From Scedosporium boydii (lineage: Eukaryota; Ascomycota; Sordariomycetes; Microascales; Microascaceae): a stretch of DNA of 64,000 nt. A program made the translations under genes and the position numbers. The notes under the pieces were generated by a model. That model worked only from the letters and a program-made list of their open reading frames with translations. It was not told where the DNA came from and searched no databases. Positions 25,818 through 37,660 of the stretch are shown in pieces. Position 1 is the stretch's first letter; every line of letters begins with the position of its first letter. Location of the stretch: positions 62,001-126,000 of the forward strand of contig NJFT01000070.1 in NCBI GenBank assembly GCA_002221725.1, given 5' to 3'.

Positions 25818-27234
25818 TGCGTCACGTCACCCGTAGCAAGAGGGTGAGCGTCGAGGAGGAGGAGCGGGGGGGCGGTTAAAAGAGGTTGAAGAAAAAAGAA
25901 AGCCAGAGCAAGAAGTGAGGCGAAGGAGAGGAGAGGATTAAAAAGTCAACACCGGACAAACGAATCACAGGAGAGTTTCGGGAGGGAGGGAGTTGAAAGG
26001 CGGTGCAGGTTTGGGGGAATGAAGACAATTTGGAAAGGTCAGAAAGTTAATCGGTTTCGCTGCCTCGCAAAGGTGCGCTAAGAGGGGCGGGTTTTGGAGA
26101 GACGGCAACTTGGGGGACCTGGACTTAAGCGATCGGCTCTTCCGACCGCAAGCGTACTGAAGTATTATTTTGGAGATAAGGAACCGGGTGGCTAAACTTG
26201 AAGACCTAGTGCAATTGTTGTGTAGTGCCAGCGATTGATGAATTAGGTACGAAACATTAAGACTCCGCCGATCGGCGGGTGGGATTGGCCTCCGAAGGCG
26301 GCAGAGATCTAGAGTTTAGATGAAAAAGGCACGAGACAATTCAATTGAAGGAACAAAGAGTCATGTCGGATACAAAAAAAAGAGAGAGCGAGAAAATGAC
26401 GGATTCGTTGAGAAACTTGAGGATACCTTCTCTTTAAGATCGAGCATCGTTACATTAAAGATCTAAGTCAGCATGGGTACTTTCAATGTTCACTTCTGCC
26501 TTATCCGTGCTTCTTGCTAGGGCAGGAACTGGACTGGGAAGGTCTCGCTGAGGCTGGCTGGGAATACGCATATGAATCGGCACTCAACCTTGGCTTTGCA
26601 GTGGGGGGGCGACAGCCGCGAGAGGCAGGCACAGGGGAGACGAGTTGTGATCGACGAACGAATCAGGGCCTTATCATTGGTACCAACCTAGTTCCAAGTC
26701 CCCGCTGATGCCGTTGCAGGTCTGCTGACCAAATCAGTTGCCAAATGTCTGCCATACAGGTACGAAGTACTTCATAAAGTACAACGGTGAGGCTGTAGTG
26801 TACCCCGAAGCGCTCGGTACGAATTACTTCGTTCAGGTCTCGGCATCCGTCTCAATTTATACTGCTCCGTGCGCTATACATTATTTCCAGCACAACAGCG
26901 CTGAAATATCTCAGCCAGAACAAGAGCTTGTGCTGCAAATACAGTGGAAGTCTGAGACATTGCATCACGATTTCGGCCGCCGAGGTGTGGATTCGAAGAT
27001 GGCTAAAATCGACCAAAGTATCCAACCACTTGTAACTACTTGATACAAATACAAGTCTATATTCGGACTAAATCTGACATCTCTAACGAGAAGTGGCGTC
27101 ACGCTCCCCCCATTTCATCCCTTCTTTCCTTTTTTGTTTTTGTACAGCAAATGTATAATAATGATGATACACTGTCTTCAAGCCCCCTTCGGAATATTCC
27201 AAGACAACGGAAAAACTCTCGGCGGGCCGCGTCT
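25818..27234. other. 1.4 kb spacer upstream of the transporter gene
   Basis: Holds the promoter of the leftward transporter gene and the 3' flank of the mL57 gene. An exact TACGAAGTA at 26761-26769 is followed directly by CTTCATAAAGTAC, making a near-palindrome, and a degenerate second copy lies at about 26818-26832. No gene supported. Confidence 0.5.
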
Positions 27235-28304
27235 TTAATTCGGCAGCCGCTTGAGCAGCTTCTCTTGTATAACCCTAGACGCTACCTCGGCGCCGTGTTG
27301 CAGTTGTATAGCTCCGATGACGGCATGGATGGCTCCGCTGAGAACGACCTGCACACCTGATCCGGGAAGATTCTCGGGCTGTAGTAGAAAAGGAAGAAGG
27401 TTAGCAGTCGTGATTTGTAGAATGTGACAGTAGCCGATATATAAGTTCCTCTTGGAAACGGAGAGGAGTGTCGAGAGGAAAGAGGGATCGCCAACTCACC
27501 AGTCTGGGCTTCCACCTTAACACCTTGAGCAGCCCAACCTCCATTCCAAGCTTGTGTAGGGCCTCCCGCGATATAACGTCATGAGGCTGCTTCACGGCAA
27601 AGTTCTCCAGACCCGCCAGAGACGGGTGCTCGAAGGGCTGGCGTCCAAACGCATCGGCGGGCGGCTGAGGTGGCTGCGACGAGATGATGTTCTTTGTAAC
27701 CTCGAGAACAATGGCTTGCTTGCCTAATCCAGGGGGAAAAAGAAATAGGGCGTTAGCGAAATGGATCCGTCCTCTCACATTCGTCATGACCTTTCAAAGG
27801 CTCCCCCATAAGACGAGAGTGCAGAGAAGGAGATATTTTCTTACCAATATACGCCAAGCGATCATTAAACCCTCTCCTCCCCTGATCGAAACTCTTATGC
27901 GTAACCGCCAACCACTTCAACTCATCCGACAATAGCCCCGGCCCCTGCGGTCCCAAAAACCTCTCGTAGAACTGATCCAGCACCTCCGGATCCTCGTTCG
28001 TCTTCCACACAGACCTCTTCGGGTTTTTCGGTCGCTGCATCGAGACGGGCGCCTTCATCGCCGGCGGCGTGTACGACCACCTCGGCTTTCCCTCCACGTT
28101 GTTAGCCGCGGGAGGAGGAGCGGTAGCAGCGTCGGCTGCCTTCTCCGCCTGGGCTGCGAACTCGTCGAACTTGGTCGTCTGGTTCAGCTGGGCGGGAGTC
28201 GAGGATAGCCATCGCGTCGTGGAGGGTCGGAGGATGCGGGTGGTGCTGGGGGTTAGGCCGAGTCGTGCGGCGCGACAGACCGTTCGCGCGCCTCCTGACG
28301 CCAT
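27235..28304 (-). CDS. Mitochondrial large ribosomal subunit protein mL57 (RNase III-like fold)
   Basis: Three exons, 27845-28304, 27500-27723 and 27235-27378, with phase-matched GT-AG introns, encode 275 residues. The N-terminus (MASGGARTVCRAARLGLTPS, then a run rich in Arg, Ser and Thr ending WLSSTPA) is a typical mitochondrial presequence. The domain LLSDELKWLAVTHKSFDQGRRGFNDRLAYIGKQAIVLE follows, in which THKSFDQGRRGFNDRLAYIG is the ribonuclease III-like signature adapted in mL57 (yeast Mrpl15). The acidic catalytic residues of true RNase III (E..xxD) are not evident, as expected for a structural ribosomal protein. It acts in mitochondrial translation. The Ala/Pro-rich linker around residues 55-70 is ordinary for the family in filamentous fungi. 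Confidence 0.92.
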
Positions 28305-28852
28305 TTTCGGTTTAAGCGGAATGCTTTTTGATGGATGAGTTTCGCGGATTAGTGAAGGGCCTCCAGGGATCGCTAAGGTTTGTTTTCGCGCAGTCGTGTG
28401 ATCCCTGGTTTTTGGTGAAGAATCTTGAAGGAAGTTGAATTGAAGCTTAGAGCAACTTTTTAGGTGGGTCCGTAAAATGTGAATAGCGGCCTCTGATTCG
28501 CTGAATGGTCCGGGCGACATGAGACCATGGACGCCGTGTCGAATTATCGCATTATCCAGTATATGCATCTATTATGACAAGACCGAAGAGCTTCATCGAG
28601 GACAAGATCAAGCTCGAGTAGATATTTGTTTGAGGAAAACCACCTCGTCTTCATTGAGTAAAGAGAAGGACATCGCGCCAAAACAGCTCCCTTCTCACCA
28701 AAAATACTTGTACAAGTTAGATTAACCTCCTACGCCAAATCCATAGATACGAACCAGACCGTCCAAATCCCGATGTATAATCCTACATTTTGTAAATCCC
28801 CATGCTCCAATCATCCGCCAGGCCATCCGACCAGAGGACAAAGAAAAAAAAA
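28305..28852 (-). promoter_or_regulatory. Upstream region of mL57 and 3' flank of RTT109
   Basis: 548 bases between two leftward genes. It must contain the mL57 promoter and the RTT109 3' UTR. No element was assigned. Confidence 0.4.
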
Positions 28853-30586
28853 TCATGAATCCTGCTTTTTCGGCTTCTTCCTCACAAGCCCTCCACCAAG
28901 CACATTCACCTTCCCCTCCTCACTCCCCACATCCCTCTTCCTCTTCACCAACCCCGCCAAATTATTCACCACCGCCGTCCCACCACCAGCCCCTTGCCTC
29001 GCAGCGACGACAACCTCCTTCTCACCCGTGACGTCGACGCCCCACGTCGAACCCATACCGACCTCGCCGACCCACCGCCTCGTGCTCCCAACCGCGAGTT
29101 CGAGCGTCGAAAAGTCGAGGTGCAGCAGCAGCTCGATCACGCGCTTGTAGCCCTTCTCGTCGAAGAGCCGTTCGCCTCGGCCTTCCGGCGGCCAGTAGTA
29201 GTAGGCGCTGGTGATGGGGGTACGTTCGGAGAGGTGGTTTCGTTGGTGGGTCTTGATGCGCGGTGGGCGGGTGGTGATGGGGCCTCGTAGATGCTTCGAC
29301 TTTTTCGTTGTCTTCTTCTCGGACTCGGCGTTTTTCTTAGTGCTCTTATCATCGGCGGTAGAGTCAGAAGTAGAGGTAATCTTCGTGGGCGAGCTGATAT
29401 TGTTCTCCCGCTTGGCGGGCGAGAGGACGACCTTCCGAGGCGTAGAGAACGGCGTCGCCAGCGTTTTTCCGTCTTGAGGAGGCGTCGAAGGACGCACACT
29501 CTGCTGCTGCGTCGCATCTTTCTGGCCAGCAGCTGCAGTGCCCGCGGGAGCCTTGTAGTCCACAGCATCAAACACAATCCACAAGAAGCCCGTCATCCTA
29601 CCGCTCGAGCACTCCTGCCGAAAGGCCATGGTCTCCCAAAACTGGTCCAGGCTCTTCACGCTCTTCCACGACCCCCCGACCTGCAAGATCGCCGACTTCG
29701 ACGCTTCCTCGTCCAGCTCATCCCTGAACCGCGCCTTGGGATCGTCGGGGAAGCCCGGTATCAGACACCTAGGCGGCACGTAATCGTATTCGCGGCAGTA
29801 GTGGGAGATGAGCTCCAGCGGATGTCCCAGCTCCCAATTCTCCGCCACAGAGGGCGAACCACGCGGTAGGAGCGCTCTCGTCTCGTACTTGTCTAGACCC
29901 GGCACGACAAGGTAGGCTTTGACGCGTTTCCACGGGGCATTGTTATTTCCGCCAGACGGTGGCTTCTCGACTAGAGGATTCATCGTGCGACACCACCATC
30001 GAACGAGACCGCGATCGTCCAGCACGTGCTTCCCTTTGTTGTCGACGCTACCGGGAAATAGATATTGCGACTGCGCGCGAGCGAACAGGCTAACGACGCA
30101 TTGTAAATCCTTGCGACGGCGGTTCTCGACGAGGTAGGAGACAAAAGTCGTAGATACATCCCGTATGAGGGACGGCGCGCCCTTGGGGAGGTTGAGTAGG
30201 TGGAGGTATCCCGTCGAATCGGCCTTGGAGACGAAAAAAGTGCTCGAGTGAGCGGTGGTGAAGATGAATATTTCGAGAGCAAAAACTAGCACCCTTTGCG
30301 TTTCCGACTTGGTGCCATTGGCGGGCTCGGAGTTTGGAGTGTCCTGTTTGGTCTGGGGTTTGGCGACGTCGATGGAGACCGCGAAGAAGTGGTTCTCGAC
30401 GAAGGTCTTGTCGGCGCGGTCTTTAGGAGGGGCGTGGCAGAGGGGCTCGGTCTTCGTCGGAGGAGTAGAGAGGTGGTAGACGCCGAACTTGTAGCCTTTG
30501 GGGAGGACTTCGGCGAGGCGGCCGGGGAGAGAGCTCTGGGGAGGATCAGCTATAGCAGAGCTTCGGACTGGTAGCGGGGTCAACAT
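28853..30586 (-). CDS. RTT109: Histone acetyltransferase RTT109 (H3 Lys56)
   Basis: Single exon, 577 residues, starting at the ATG complementary to 30584-30586. The N-terminal segment LPGRLAEVLPKGYKFGVYHLSTPPT and the block ENHFFAVSIDVA, VFALEIFIFTTAHSSTFFVSKADSTGYL are characteristic of fungal Rtt109. YLFPGSVDNKGKHVLDDRGLVRWWCRTM and PGFPDDPKARFRDELDEE follow; the acidic pair of the latter probably matches the catalytic-site aspartates of the yeast enzyme. Rtt109 acetylates newly made histone H3 at Lys56 (and Lys9) with the chaperones Vps75 and Asf1 and is needed for replication-coupled nucleosome assembly and genome stability. A low-complexity Ser/Thr/Lys-rich insertion (about residues 375-470) separates the core from a C-terminal block (PITSAYYYWPPEGRGERLFDE) and a basic tail. 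It lies head-to-tail upstream of mL57. Confidence 0.93.
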   Translation of the reverse strand: MLTPLPVRSSAIADPPQSSLPGRLAEVLPKGYKFGVYHLSTPPTKTEPLCHAPPKDRADKTFVENHFFAVSIDVAKPQTKQDTPNSEPANGTKSETQRVLVFALEIFIFTTAHSSTFFVSKADSTGYLHLLNLPKGAPSLIRDVSTTFVSYLVENRRRKDLQCVVSLFARAQSQYLFPGSVDNKGKHVLDDRGLVRWWCRTMNPLVEKPPSGGNNNAPWKRVKAYLVVPGLDKYETRALLPRGSPSVAENWELGHPLELISHYCREYDYVPPRCLIPGFPDDPKARFRDELDEEASKSAILQVGGSWKSVKSLDQFWETMAFRQECSSGRMTGFLWIVFDAVDYKAPAGTAAAGQKDATQQQSVRPSTPPQDGKTLATPFSTPRKVVLSPAKRENNISSPTKITSTSDSTADDKSTKKNAESEKKTTKKSKHLRGPITTRPPRIKTHQRNHLSERTPITSAYYYWPPEGRGERLFDEKGYKRVIELLLHLDFSTLELAVGSTRRWVGEVGMGSTWGVDVTGEKEVVVAARQGAGGGTAVVNNLAGLVKRKRDVGSEEGKVNVLGGGLVRKKPKKQDS

Positions 30587-31306
30587 GGTTTGGATTTCGT
30601 ATCGGATTACGGATGGTCGGAGGACGGGGTTTATTTGGATATGATGGAGGGAGCTGTAGGAGTCATGGGTGAGTGTGGGCCATTTAATTGTTTCGTGTCT
30701 CTTCTTTTTCGTCCGTGTCAATGGAAGGGGGAAGGTTTGGAATCTGCAGGATGCAGGCGTGAGACGCGAGGTGAGGCGGGATGGATTTGCATTGATCGCA
30801 TTGACGAATTTATGTCAGCAGCTCGATGCGAGGGTTACTGCAGGCCGGGGCAGTAGATTAGGGGCTAAGCGCTGGAAATTTAGTGGCTTCCCCGTGCTGA
30901 GGATTCAATTGATGCTGATCAGATCAGCATTTCAGACCCGAGCGTTTATGACATCACTCTACTAATACTCAGTGAATATGTGAATATCCTAGACCAGTTT
31001 CCGTTTCCCACTTGTTTACTATCGAGATCATATCTGAGAAGCCCATTCCGGAATACCGCCATCGTCTAAGAGACTAGATTTCTAACCCGTCTGCGCCCAA
31101 CCCTCGCTCTATCAGACTATCGCCATCACAGGACCGGTCCAGGTCAGGACTCATCTCATCCATCTTATCTAGAAGAGACCAATTCCGAACTCCGCGAAAC
31201 CGTAAGAAAGGACGCATCCAACCGGACAAGTAGAAGAGAACACTTCTCTCTCGGCCATCCCCCCCTTTCCCAGATCCCCCCGGCCGATTGTCGTAAAGCC
31301 CAGCCC
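30587..31306. other. Intergenic region between RTT109 and the 2-hydroxyacid dehydrogenase gene
   Basis: Contains the RTT109 promoter and the 3' flank of the dehydrogenase gene. No gene, repeat or RNA recognised. Confidence 0.45.
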
Positions 31307-32588
31307 CTACTTCCTCACAAGATACTGCATATTCACCGGAGTAATAGCCTCACCCCCTGCCAAAACAGCCATGATATTCCTCATACTCAACTCCTCGAAC
31401 CCCCTATGCGTATCCACCGTGCCCCCGGCGTTATGACAGGTCAACATGGCTCGATCCCCCGCAAACTTGAGCAACCTCGGATGCACATGCGGCTCCTCTG
31501 CATGAACATCCAACGCAACAGTGCTCACCGTCCCATCCTCAAGCGCATCAGCAAGTGCCACCTCATCAACCAGGCTTCCCCTCGCAACGTTGACGAACCT
31601 CGCGCCCTTCTTGAACCAAGCCAGACTCTCCCTCGTAATGACCTTGGGACCCGAGGGTGTGCACAGTACCACGCAGTCCGAAGCACGAACAAGCGACTCG
31701 AGCGTCTCGTGGAAGGTAGCATCAAAGGTCCGTTCGAGAGAGACCGGTTTCCGCACGACGTCGTGGTAGTGGATCTCCATACCGAAGCCGTGGCGCAGAC
31801 GCGACGCCAGCTGCTGGCCGATGTTGCCGAGCCCGATGATGCCGAGGACGTGGCCGCGGAGGTTTCTAGAGATGGCGGTGGCGCGGGTGTGGCAGTCTTT
31901 GAAGGCCGGGGCCGAGGAGGATGTCGCGGCGGTCATACACCAGGGGAGATGGCGGAAGGTGGAGATGATCATGGCGACGCCAAAGTCGGCGACTGCTTCG
32001 GCGGCGGCGAGGCCAGAGTTGCAGTATATGATGCCTTTTCAGTTGAGCGTTTGTCAATAAAGATAGAATATAAAGAGTGAGAATAATAATAAAAAATAAA
32101 TAAATGCCAACGCCAAGTGAAAATGGACATCTTTTACCTCTACTACCCAGAAGCTTCGTATCAGCCCAATCGAACCCCGCCCCAGCACTCGCAAACACCT
32201 TCACACTCTCCGGAAGCAAGCCGATAAGCTCGGCATCCCACTGTCCCATCTCGCCGCCAGTTCCCCAAAACGGACGAAAGATGGCATCGAAGCGTCCCCA
32301 CCTCTCCTCCTTGAGGGCCTTGATGAACTCGGGTCTCGCGCGCTCGGGGGTCGAGGGGCGCACGATGTCGCAAGCGGCCGAGAAGGAGGCGTAGGTCTCG
32401 AAGTTGTACTTGACTGGGTCGCCGATGTGTAGGACGCGGGGTTTCGCGAGGGGGGCGAAGGCGCGGAAGTGTGAGGCGATGCCGTTGGCGGTGAGGTCGG
32501 GCAGGGGAGGGGCTGGAGAGGTGGATCGGGGGGTTCCGGATGGAATTGGGGTGCTTGGGGGCATTGGGGTGTTTGTGGGATCTGCCAT
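31307..32588 (-). CDS. D-isomer-specific 2-hydroxyacid dehydrogenase
   Basis: Exons 32138-32588 and 31307-32034 (intron 32035-32137) encode 392 residues. It oxidises or reduces D-2-hydroxy acids/2-keto acids with NAD(P)(H), probably in the cytosol. The NAD-binding motif VLGIIGLGNIGQQLA is followed by the family catalytic set: Arg in NVARGSLVDE, Glu in DVHAEEPHVHP and His in LTCHNAGGT. The protein resembles fungal glyoxylate/mandelate reductase-type members; the actual substrate cannot be told. The first 45 residues are Pro/Ser/Thr-rich and disordered. The reading frame extends upstream of 32588 with a hydrophobic stretch, but its first codon is not ATG, so 32588 is the first usable start. Confidence 0.9.
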
Positions 32589-34448
32589 GGTGAGAGAGAC
32601 GTGGAAGATGCGGACGAAGGAGAAGAGAAAGAAAAGGCCGAAGGTGAAGATGAGATGAGCGTGATGTTGGTCCAATTGAAGCTGTGAAGAGTATATCGAG
32701 CTAGTGTTGGGATTTGAAAGAAGAATGGCGTCAGAGGTCAGTCAATACGGAATGTGGCTGGGCAAAAGTGAGCGAAAGAGGAAAGGATCGGTATCGTGAG
32801 ATTCAACTTGAAGGGATTCTGCTGCTTCAATTGTTGAATTTGCTCAATTGTTCTTTTGTTCTCTTGTTCAATTCTTCCTCGGTGTAACTCGGATTTGGCT
32901 CATTCGCAAATGGGGAAGGAGTGCTTCGGCCCGTGGTTCTGGTTCTAGTTCTGGTTCTCGTCTTCGTCGCGGTCTTGGTTGTCGTCTTTATCTTTTTGAT
33001 CTGTCACAATGGCCGTGGTTTCATCCAGATTTGATTTCTTATAAGCTCAAGATTATTAGAATCTGAAAAGAGGAAACTTCAATCCCAGCCCAAGTTTAGG
33101 TTTTGTATCCAACGACTGTTTTTGCTCCTCCCGTCCAGTCTGTCTCCTCAGTCTTCACCGACTGTTGACGAGATTTCCTGATAATGTGACGCATTATTTC
33201 CGATATAGGCCTCCTCCAAATCGACCCGGGGAATAAGAATCAATAAGAATCTAAGACTCTTTTGTTGTTTCTTGTCTCTTTCCCAGCCGGGCATTGACGA
33301 TGCATGAGTTTTACTGCCCTCCGACGTGGGCTACGAAATATGTTCAATATTATTGAGGTTCATGCCCAATCTGCCATGCCGAGCGGCAGAGGATTGGTTG
33401 ACTCAATTTCTCAACCTCTTAACTGACTCAATTCCGTGGGGGCACAATGGGAAGGGATGGGAAGGGAGATGAACGGGAAGCGGAACATGAGTTGGATCCG
33501 GCATTGAGTGCGCTCGTTCCCGCCTGTAGGATTTGGGATTTGGGACTTGGGATTGACGACGAGGCTCAAAATCGGATCCTTGGACAATCGCATCAATATT
33601 GTCGACTTCTGCCTGTGTTGTTAGTGAGGGTTCTTGACTTGTCGGTTCTCTATCCATCATTGATTTTTTCGTTTCTTTTTTCTCTTCTTTTTCTTTGCTC
33701 CTTTCCTCTCAATTTTTCAAGCCAGTTTTCTTATCTTCCTGGAGATGTGACCCCTCGGGAGGCCAAGTTCCAACCAGCCGATGTCGCCCATTCTTGGTTG
33801 GTTGTTGGTTGGCCCGGCCCTATTTCCGTCTCACCGGCCGGATAAGGAATGGCAGCATTCATCGGCATCATGGATGAGCTGCGTCCATCTGGCAAACGGC
33901 TGCCGGCATGAACCTAAGCTATTCCTCTCACCGACAATGTCGAAACTTTGGAACGGGGAGCGAACACCAAGAATGAGCATTGACCCTGCTGGTCAGGTCA
34001 CACGCCCAACTTGACGGGCGCCAGGAGAGGTCCGGGCCTGGACCGGATAAGAACGCGAAGAGCATTTGCAATCCGGTGCGGGATCAGTCTATCCGGGTGC
34101 TATTATCACTTGAAATCATGGTTTGTTGTTATTCGTCACAGCCGACTCTTAACACACCAAATTCGCCAGGGGTCTTCCAACTGTATCCACCATCACAGAC
34201 ATGGAAAGGTATGGTTCGGAAGACGCAGAATCTTAAAACGAACGGACGCTGTCAATTTTCTAGAGCTACTCACTCAACCCGCGAGCGATCGACACTCCAT
34301 CCTCTCACCCTTTCTCAATCTCCATCTCACACTCACACATCCATAGATTCCCCCACAATGATTCCCTTTCCTCATCACTCTCTCAAAGCTAACCGCGACC
34401 ATAACAGCCGCACATCTACTTCAATGAAGACGAAGGATAAAAAACCCT
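32589..34448. other. 1.9 kb spacer without a supported gene
   Basis: Holds the promoter of the leftward dehydrogenase gene and the 3' flank of the next leftward gene. A stretch at 32935-32975 alternates CTNGTTCT-like units (repeated GTTCT/GTTCTGG words) and could be a decayed simple repeat. Nothing else recognised. Confidence 0.5.
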
Positions 34449-34972
34449 TCACTTCTTCAAAACCTCACCAAACTTCCCCTTAAGCACCTTGGCAATAATA
34501 ACCGGATCCGGCCCCGTCGCCCCAGCCTCCCTCACCTCCTCCCTCGTCGCCTGCACGAGACCCGTTCCGGGAGCCGCCTTGTTCACGAGCTCCGTCACCT
34601 TGCCGACGTCCTCGGGCGAGATGGCACCGGCGAAGAAGACGATGACGGGGACCTTGCGCTCGGCGGCGGGGCGGTCGACGTTGGTTCCGAGCTTGGAAGA
34701 GGGCGTGATGGTCTTGTCGCCTTGGAGGAGGGGGAGGAGCTCTGCTTCGGCGGCGGCGAGGTTGAAGACGGTGTGGACCACTGGAACATGGTTAGGAAAA
34801 GGAAGGGATAAATTTGTTTTCAGTCTGAAATGGAGAGGTAGAGGGAGAGGGAAGAGTGATGCTCACCGTCATATTCGGGCAAGAGGGCCGCTTGGATCTT
34901 CTGGGAGAGCTCGACCTGGAGGCCGAAGAAGGCCACAGGGATGGGGGTGACAGCGGAGGTGGCGGTGGACAT
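34449..34972 (-). CDS. Conserved-looking small fungal protein of unknown function
   Basis: Exons 34867-34972 and 34449-34780, joined by a GTGAGC...CCAG intron in phase 1, encode 145 residues. The sequence reads as a compact alpha/beta protein: PVAFFGLQVELSQKIQAALLPEYDVVHTVFNLAAAEAELLPLLQG, then VPVIVFFAGAISPEDVGKVTELV and a closing VIIAKVLKGKFGEVLKK. The alternation of beta strands ending in small residues with amphipathic helices suggests a Rossmann- or receiver-like fold, but no catalytic or phosphoacceptor residue can be identified. No signal peptide or membrane segment. I recognise the type as a recurrent fungal hypothetical protein and assign no function. Confidence 0.75.
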
Positions 34973-36457
34973 TTTGAAGTTGGAAGCGGTTGACTTAAGG
35001 TTGTTCAAGTAGGTCCTTTATTTTTTTTTTCTTGAAGATTTGGAGTGAAGATTGTCTGCTTTGACCAGGAGAATATTTCGAGCGAGGTAGGAAGAGGGTT
35101 GATCCAGCCCTTTTTATATGTCTCGGTTGCATCCCTTTGAGGAGGTCGGCGTCGTTGGGTCCCTGAGTCTTCCTGCACGACGGCGGGCTTTCCCCAACGC
35201 ACTTCCCTCGATGACGCGACCCAATCATCTGCATACTGCATGAGACACAGAGGGAAAAAACAAGAGACATACACAGAGATGGGCGCTCCCCGAAGTGTTG
35301 TCTGTACCCATTTTCCCTCTTTGATTGTATCATCACCGGTCTATTTGTGGAATCGTTTGTCGTTCTGCTGTCCAGATGGATGACATCCTGCGTCAGCTCG
35401 AGACCGCAAAACTGTCCCTCTTGTGGAAGGCGCTGAAGCGATTTCAGTGAACTGAAGAGTGAACCCCAAACGCCCTGTGTAGAACTCGAGCACTGCTGCA
35501 CTTCGCTAATGAGTGAGGCTGACGATGGGCAACTCCCATCTCACAAAACGAAAAAAACAAAGTCGGTCAGAATCCATAGCCCTCTCCAGGACGTTCTAGC
35601 TCACTATGCTGTCCTCCCTTTCCCCCTGTTTGTGCTCCCAGTGCACGATTCGTCAACAAGCCAACGTCATCAGTCGGAGGTTCATGAGCTACCGAGTCAG
35701 AAACAAAGGCTATATGGCTGCGTGTTGCGTTTGTAGAACCTTTCCAACCCCTGGGTTTTTGACCGCGCAAGTCATCCGAGGCCGAACCTCAAGAAATTAT
35801 TGGATCTTTCGATTTCCTTCCCTTCGCGTCCTTGCTGAGGAGACACGACGATGGGTCGGACATAGAGCGGCGGTTCTTACTTTGTGGATTATGTCGTACC
35901 GGAGTTTGTTGCGTTGTTCCTGCTCGTGCTCGTGTCCGGCTATTGCGAATCTTTGCGTTGTCGGTGGCAGCCTCGTTTTAACTCGCCTCGTCCAACTTCC
36001 CATAATCCGCAAGGGCAAACTCTCAAAATAGAGCAAAGTCGTAGATAATCAATGTGTGTCCTGTAAAGCACGTCATGGGTATCACAGAAAGGGGTTCGGC
36101 CTGCAAGGGAAAAAAAAAGCCAACAAGTTGGTGGAACATCTCTCTGCCTCACCTCTCTGACGTGTCCCTGCTTACCCCCACTCGTTCCTCAGTTGCGCGG
36201 CCGGAGTAAAGATGATTCTGAACGTGATGCAGATCCTGATATTACTTGTGCGAGATGTAAAATGCATAGCATGCTAAACTACCAAACAAAATGCCTCCTT
36301 ACCTCAGTCGTGTCTAACGTTTCCCTCCAAAACAGCCTCATGATCATTAAGAGCAACCATTCCCATTCCTTTGCTCATTTCACCATTCCCCTCCCCCTCT
36401 TCTGATTCCCAAACACCGAAACGTAACATAAACGTACTCGTAGAACTCTCTGCCCCC
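34973..36457. other. 1.5 kb spacer without a supported gene
   Basis: Contains the promoter of the small leftward gene and the 3' flank of the membrane-protein gene. An A/T tract lies at 35019-35033. ORFs present are short and random-looking. Confidence 0.5.
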
Positions 36458-37660
36458 TCAACTCAACAACGGCGTCTGCTCACCCACCGCACCAAGCTCC
36501 CCTTCTCCTCTCTGCTCGCTTCCCCTCCTACTACTGCTCCTACTCCCACGCTCGCTTCCCAATCCCCGTCCAAACAACTCATGCCAATACCCCTCCCTAT
36601 ACACCCACCCAGCACAAATCCCCGCCCCAGGCCCCAACAAAGCCGAAACCCCCAGCATCACAACAACGACCCTCCACCCCGTCTCGACAAGAAGCCAGTA
36701 CAACACCGTCAGCCCCGTAAACACGACGTCGATAACAATGAACCCCAACGTCTTCCGCGTCATCATCAGGCGGTCATCTTTCCGCGCAGCGACGTGCCAC
36801 AGTAACAGGCCGTGCGAAAGAGCAGAGCAAATCACCGGCGCAGCGTAGACGAGCGCCAAAGACATGCGGTGAGATTCCAGGTGAAGGGATTGTACCTCAC
36901 GCGTAGAAGACGTCTCTTCCAAGACGCGCTTGAAGCGGGGGACGAGGGCCCTCACGGCTCTCCGTATAAGCGTAACGTAAACGGGTGAAAAGAACCAAAT
37001 CGCCACGGCCACGGGCGAAGCAGTCGTAATCATCAAAATAGACGGCAAGATGAACCCCAGCGCCACGCCCACAGGAATAGCAACAGCCTCCGAATCATCC
37101 CTCAAATGCCTCGAATCCTTGCCCAAATCCGGATCCAGCGGACTCACATCGTGCTCCCCGTCGCCATGCCGTCTCGCCTCAGCTCTCGCCCTCAGAATCG
37201 ACCTCGCGCGGTGGAAAAAAGCTGGGATGATAAGCAACTGCCAAATGAACGCGCCCCCGATAAGATTGAAAATGAGCATGGGGCCCGTGGGGTACGCGAT
37301 GAGCACGTTGGGGAGGTTACAGATGCGCGCGCCCTCGACGATGTACACGGTTAATAGGCCGGCGACGAAGCTGAGGACTTCGGCCATGACGGCGAAGGCG
37401 CGGGCGGAGTCGACGGCGGATTTGAAGAAGCTGACGAGGTAGCAGGCGGGGGGGCCGATGACGGGGAGCCGGCTGAGGGAGGGGAGGCGGGCGTGGGCGT
37501 GGCATTGGGAGTAGAGGGCTACGAGGTTGTAGTCGGAGTGGTTGAAGAGGGTTATGGCTGTGGCGATGGCGAGGAGGATGGGGACTATTATTAGGAGGCG
37601 GAAGGAGTGTTTTTCGACCGAGGGGCGCCAGCGCCAGCGCAATGGTGTTGTTGTGTCCAT
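36458..37660 (-). CDS. Uncharacterised polytopic membrane protein
   Basis: Single exon of 400 residues, start at the ATG complementary to 37658-37660. About eight hydrophobic segments can be seen, at roughly residues 21-39 (RLLIIVPILLAIATAITLF), 88-108 (FAVMAEVLSFVAGLLTVYIV), 124-146, 193-212, 216-236, 270-290, 305-325 and 330-350. A hydrophilic loop of about 45 residues rich in Arg, His and Asp lies between the third and fourth. The tail is Ser/Arg-rich and ends EQTPLLS, a dileucine-type ending common in fungal vacuolar or plasma-membrane proteins. I do not recognise the family; the even number of helices and lack of charged residues inside them give no clear transport signature. It is a leftward gene with no obvious functional link to its neighbours. 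Confidence 0.75.
   Translation of the reverse strand: MDTTTPLRWRWRPSVEKHSFRLLIIVPILLAIATAITLFNHSDYNLVALYSQCHAHARLPSLSRLPVIGPPACYLVSFFKSAVDSARAFAVMAEVLSFVAGLLTVYIVEGARICNLPNVLIAYPTGPMLIFNLIGGAFIWQLLIIPAFFHRARSILRARAEARRHGDGEHDVSPLDPDLGKDSRHLRDDSEAVAIPVGVALGFILPSILMITTASPVAVAIWFFSPVYVTLIRRAVRALVPRFKRVLEETSSTREVQSLHLESHRMSLALVYAAPVICSALSHGLLLWHVAARKDDRLMMTRKTLGFIVIDVVFTGLTVLYWLLVETGWRVVVVMLGVSALLGPGAGICAGWVYREGYWHELFGRGLGSERGSRSSSRRGSEQRGEGELGAVGEQTPLLS

Noticed and set aside
32589..32675. Hydrophobic N-terminal extension of the 2-hydroxyacid dehydrogenase
   Set aside because: The upstream frame begins with TTG, not ATG; the first ATG is at 32588, which gives a normal family N-terminus.
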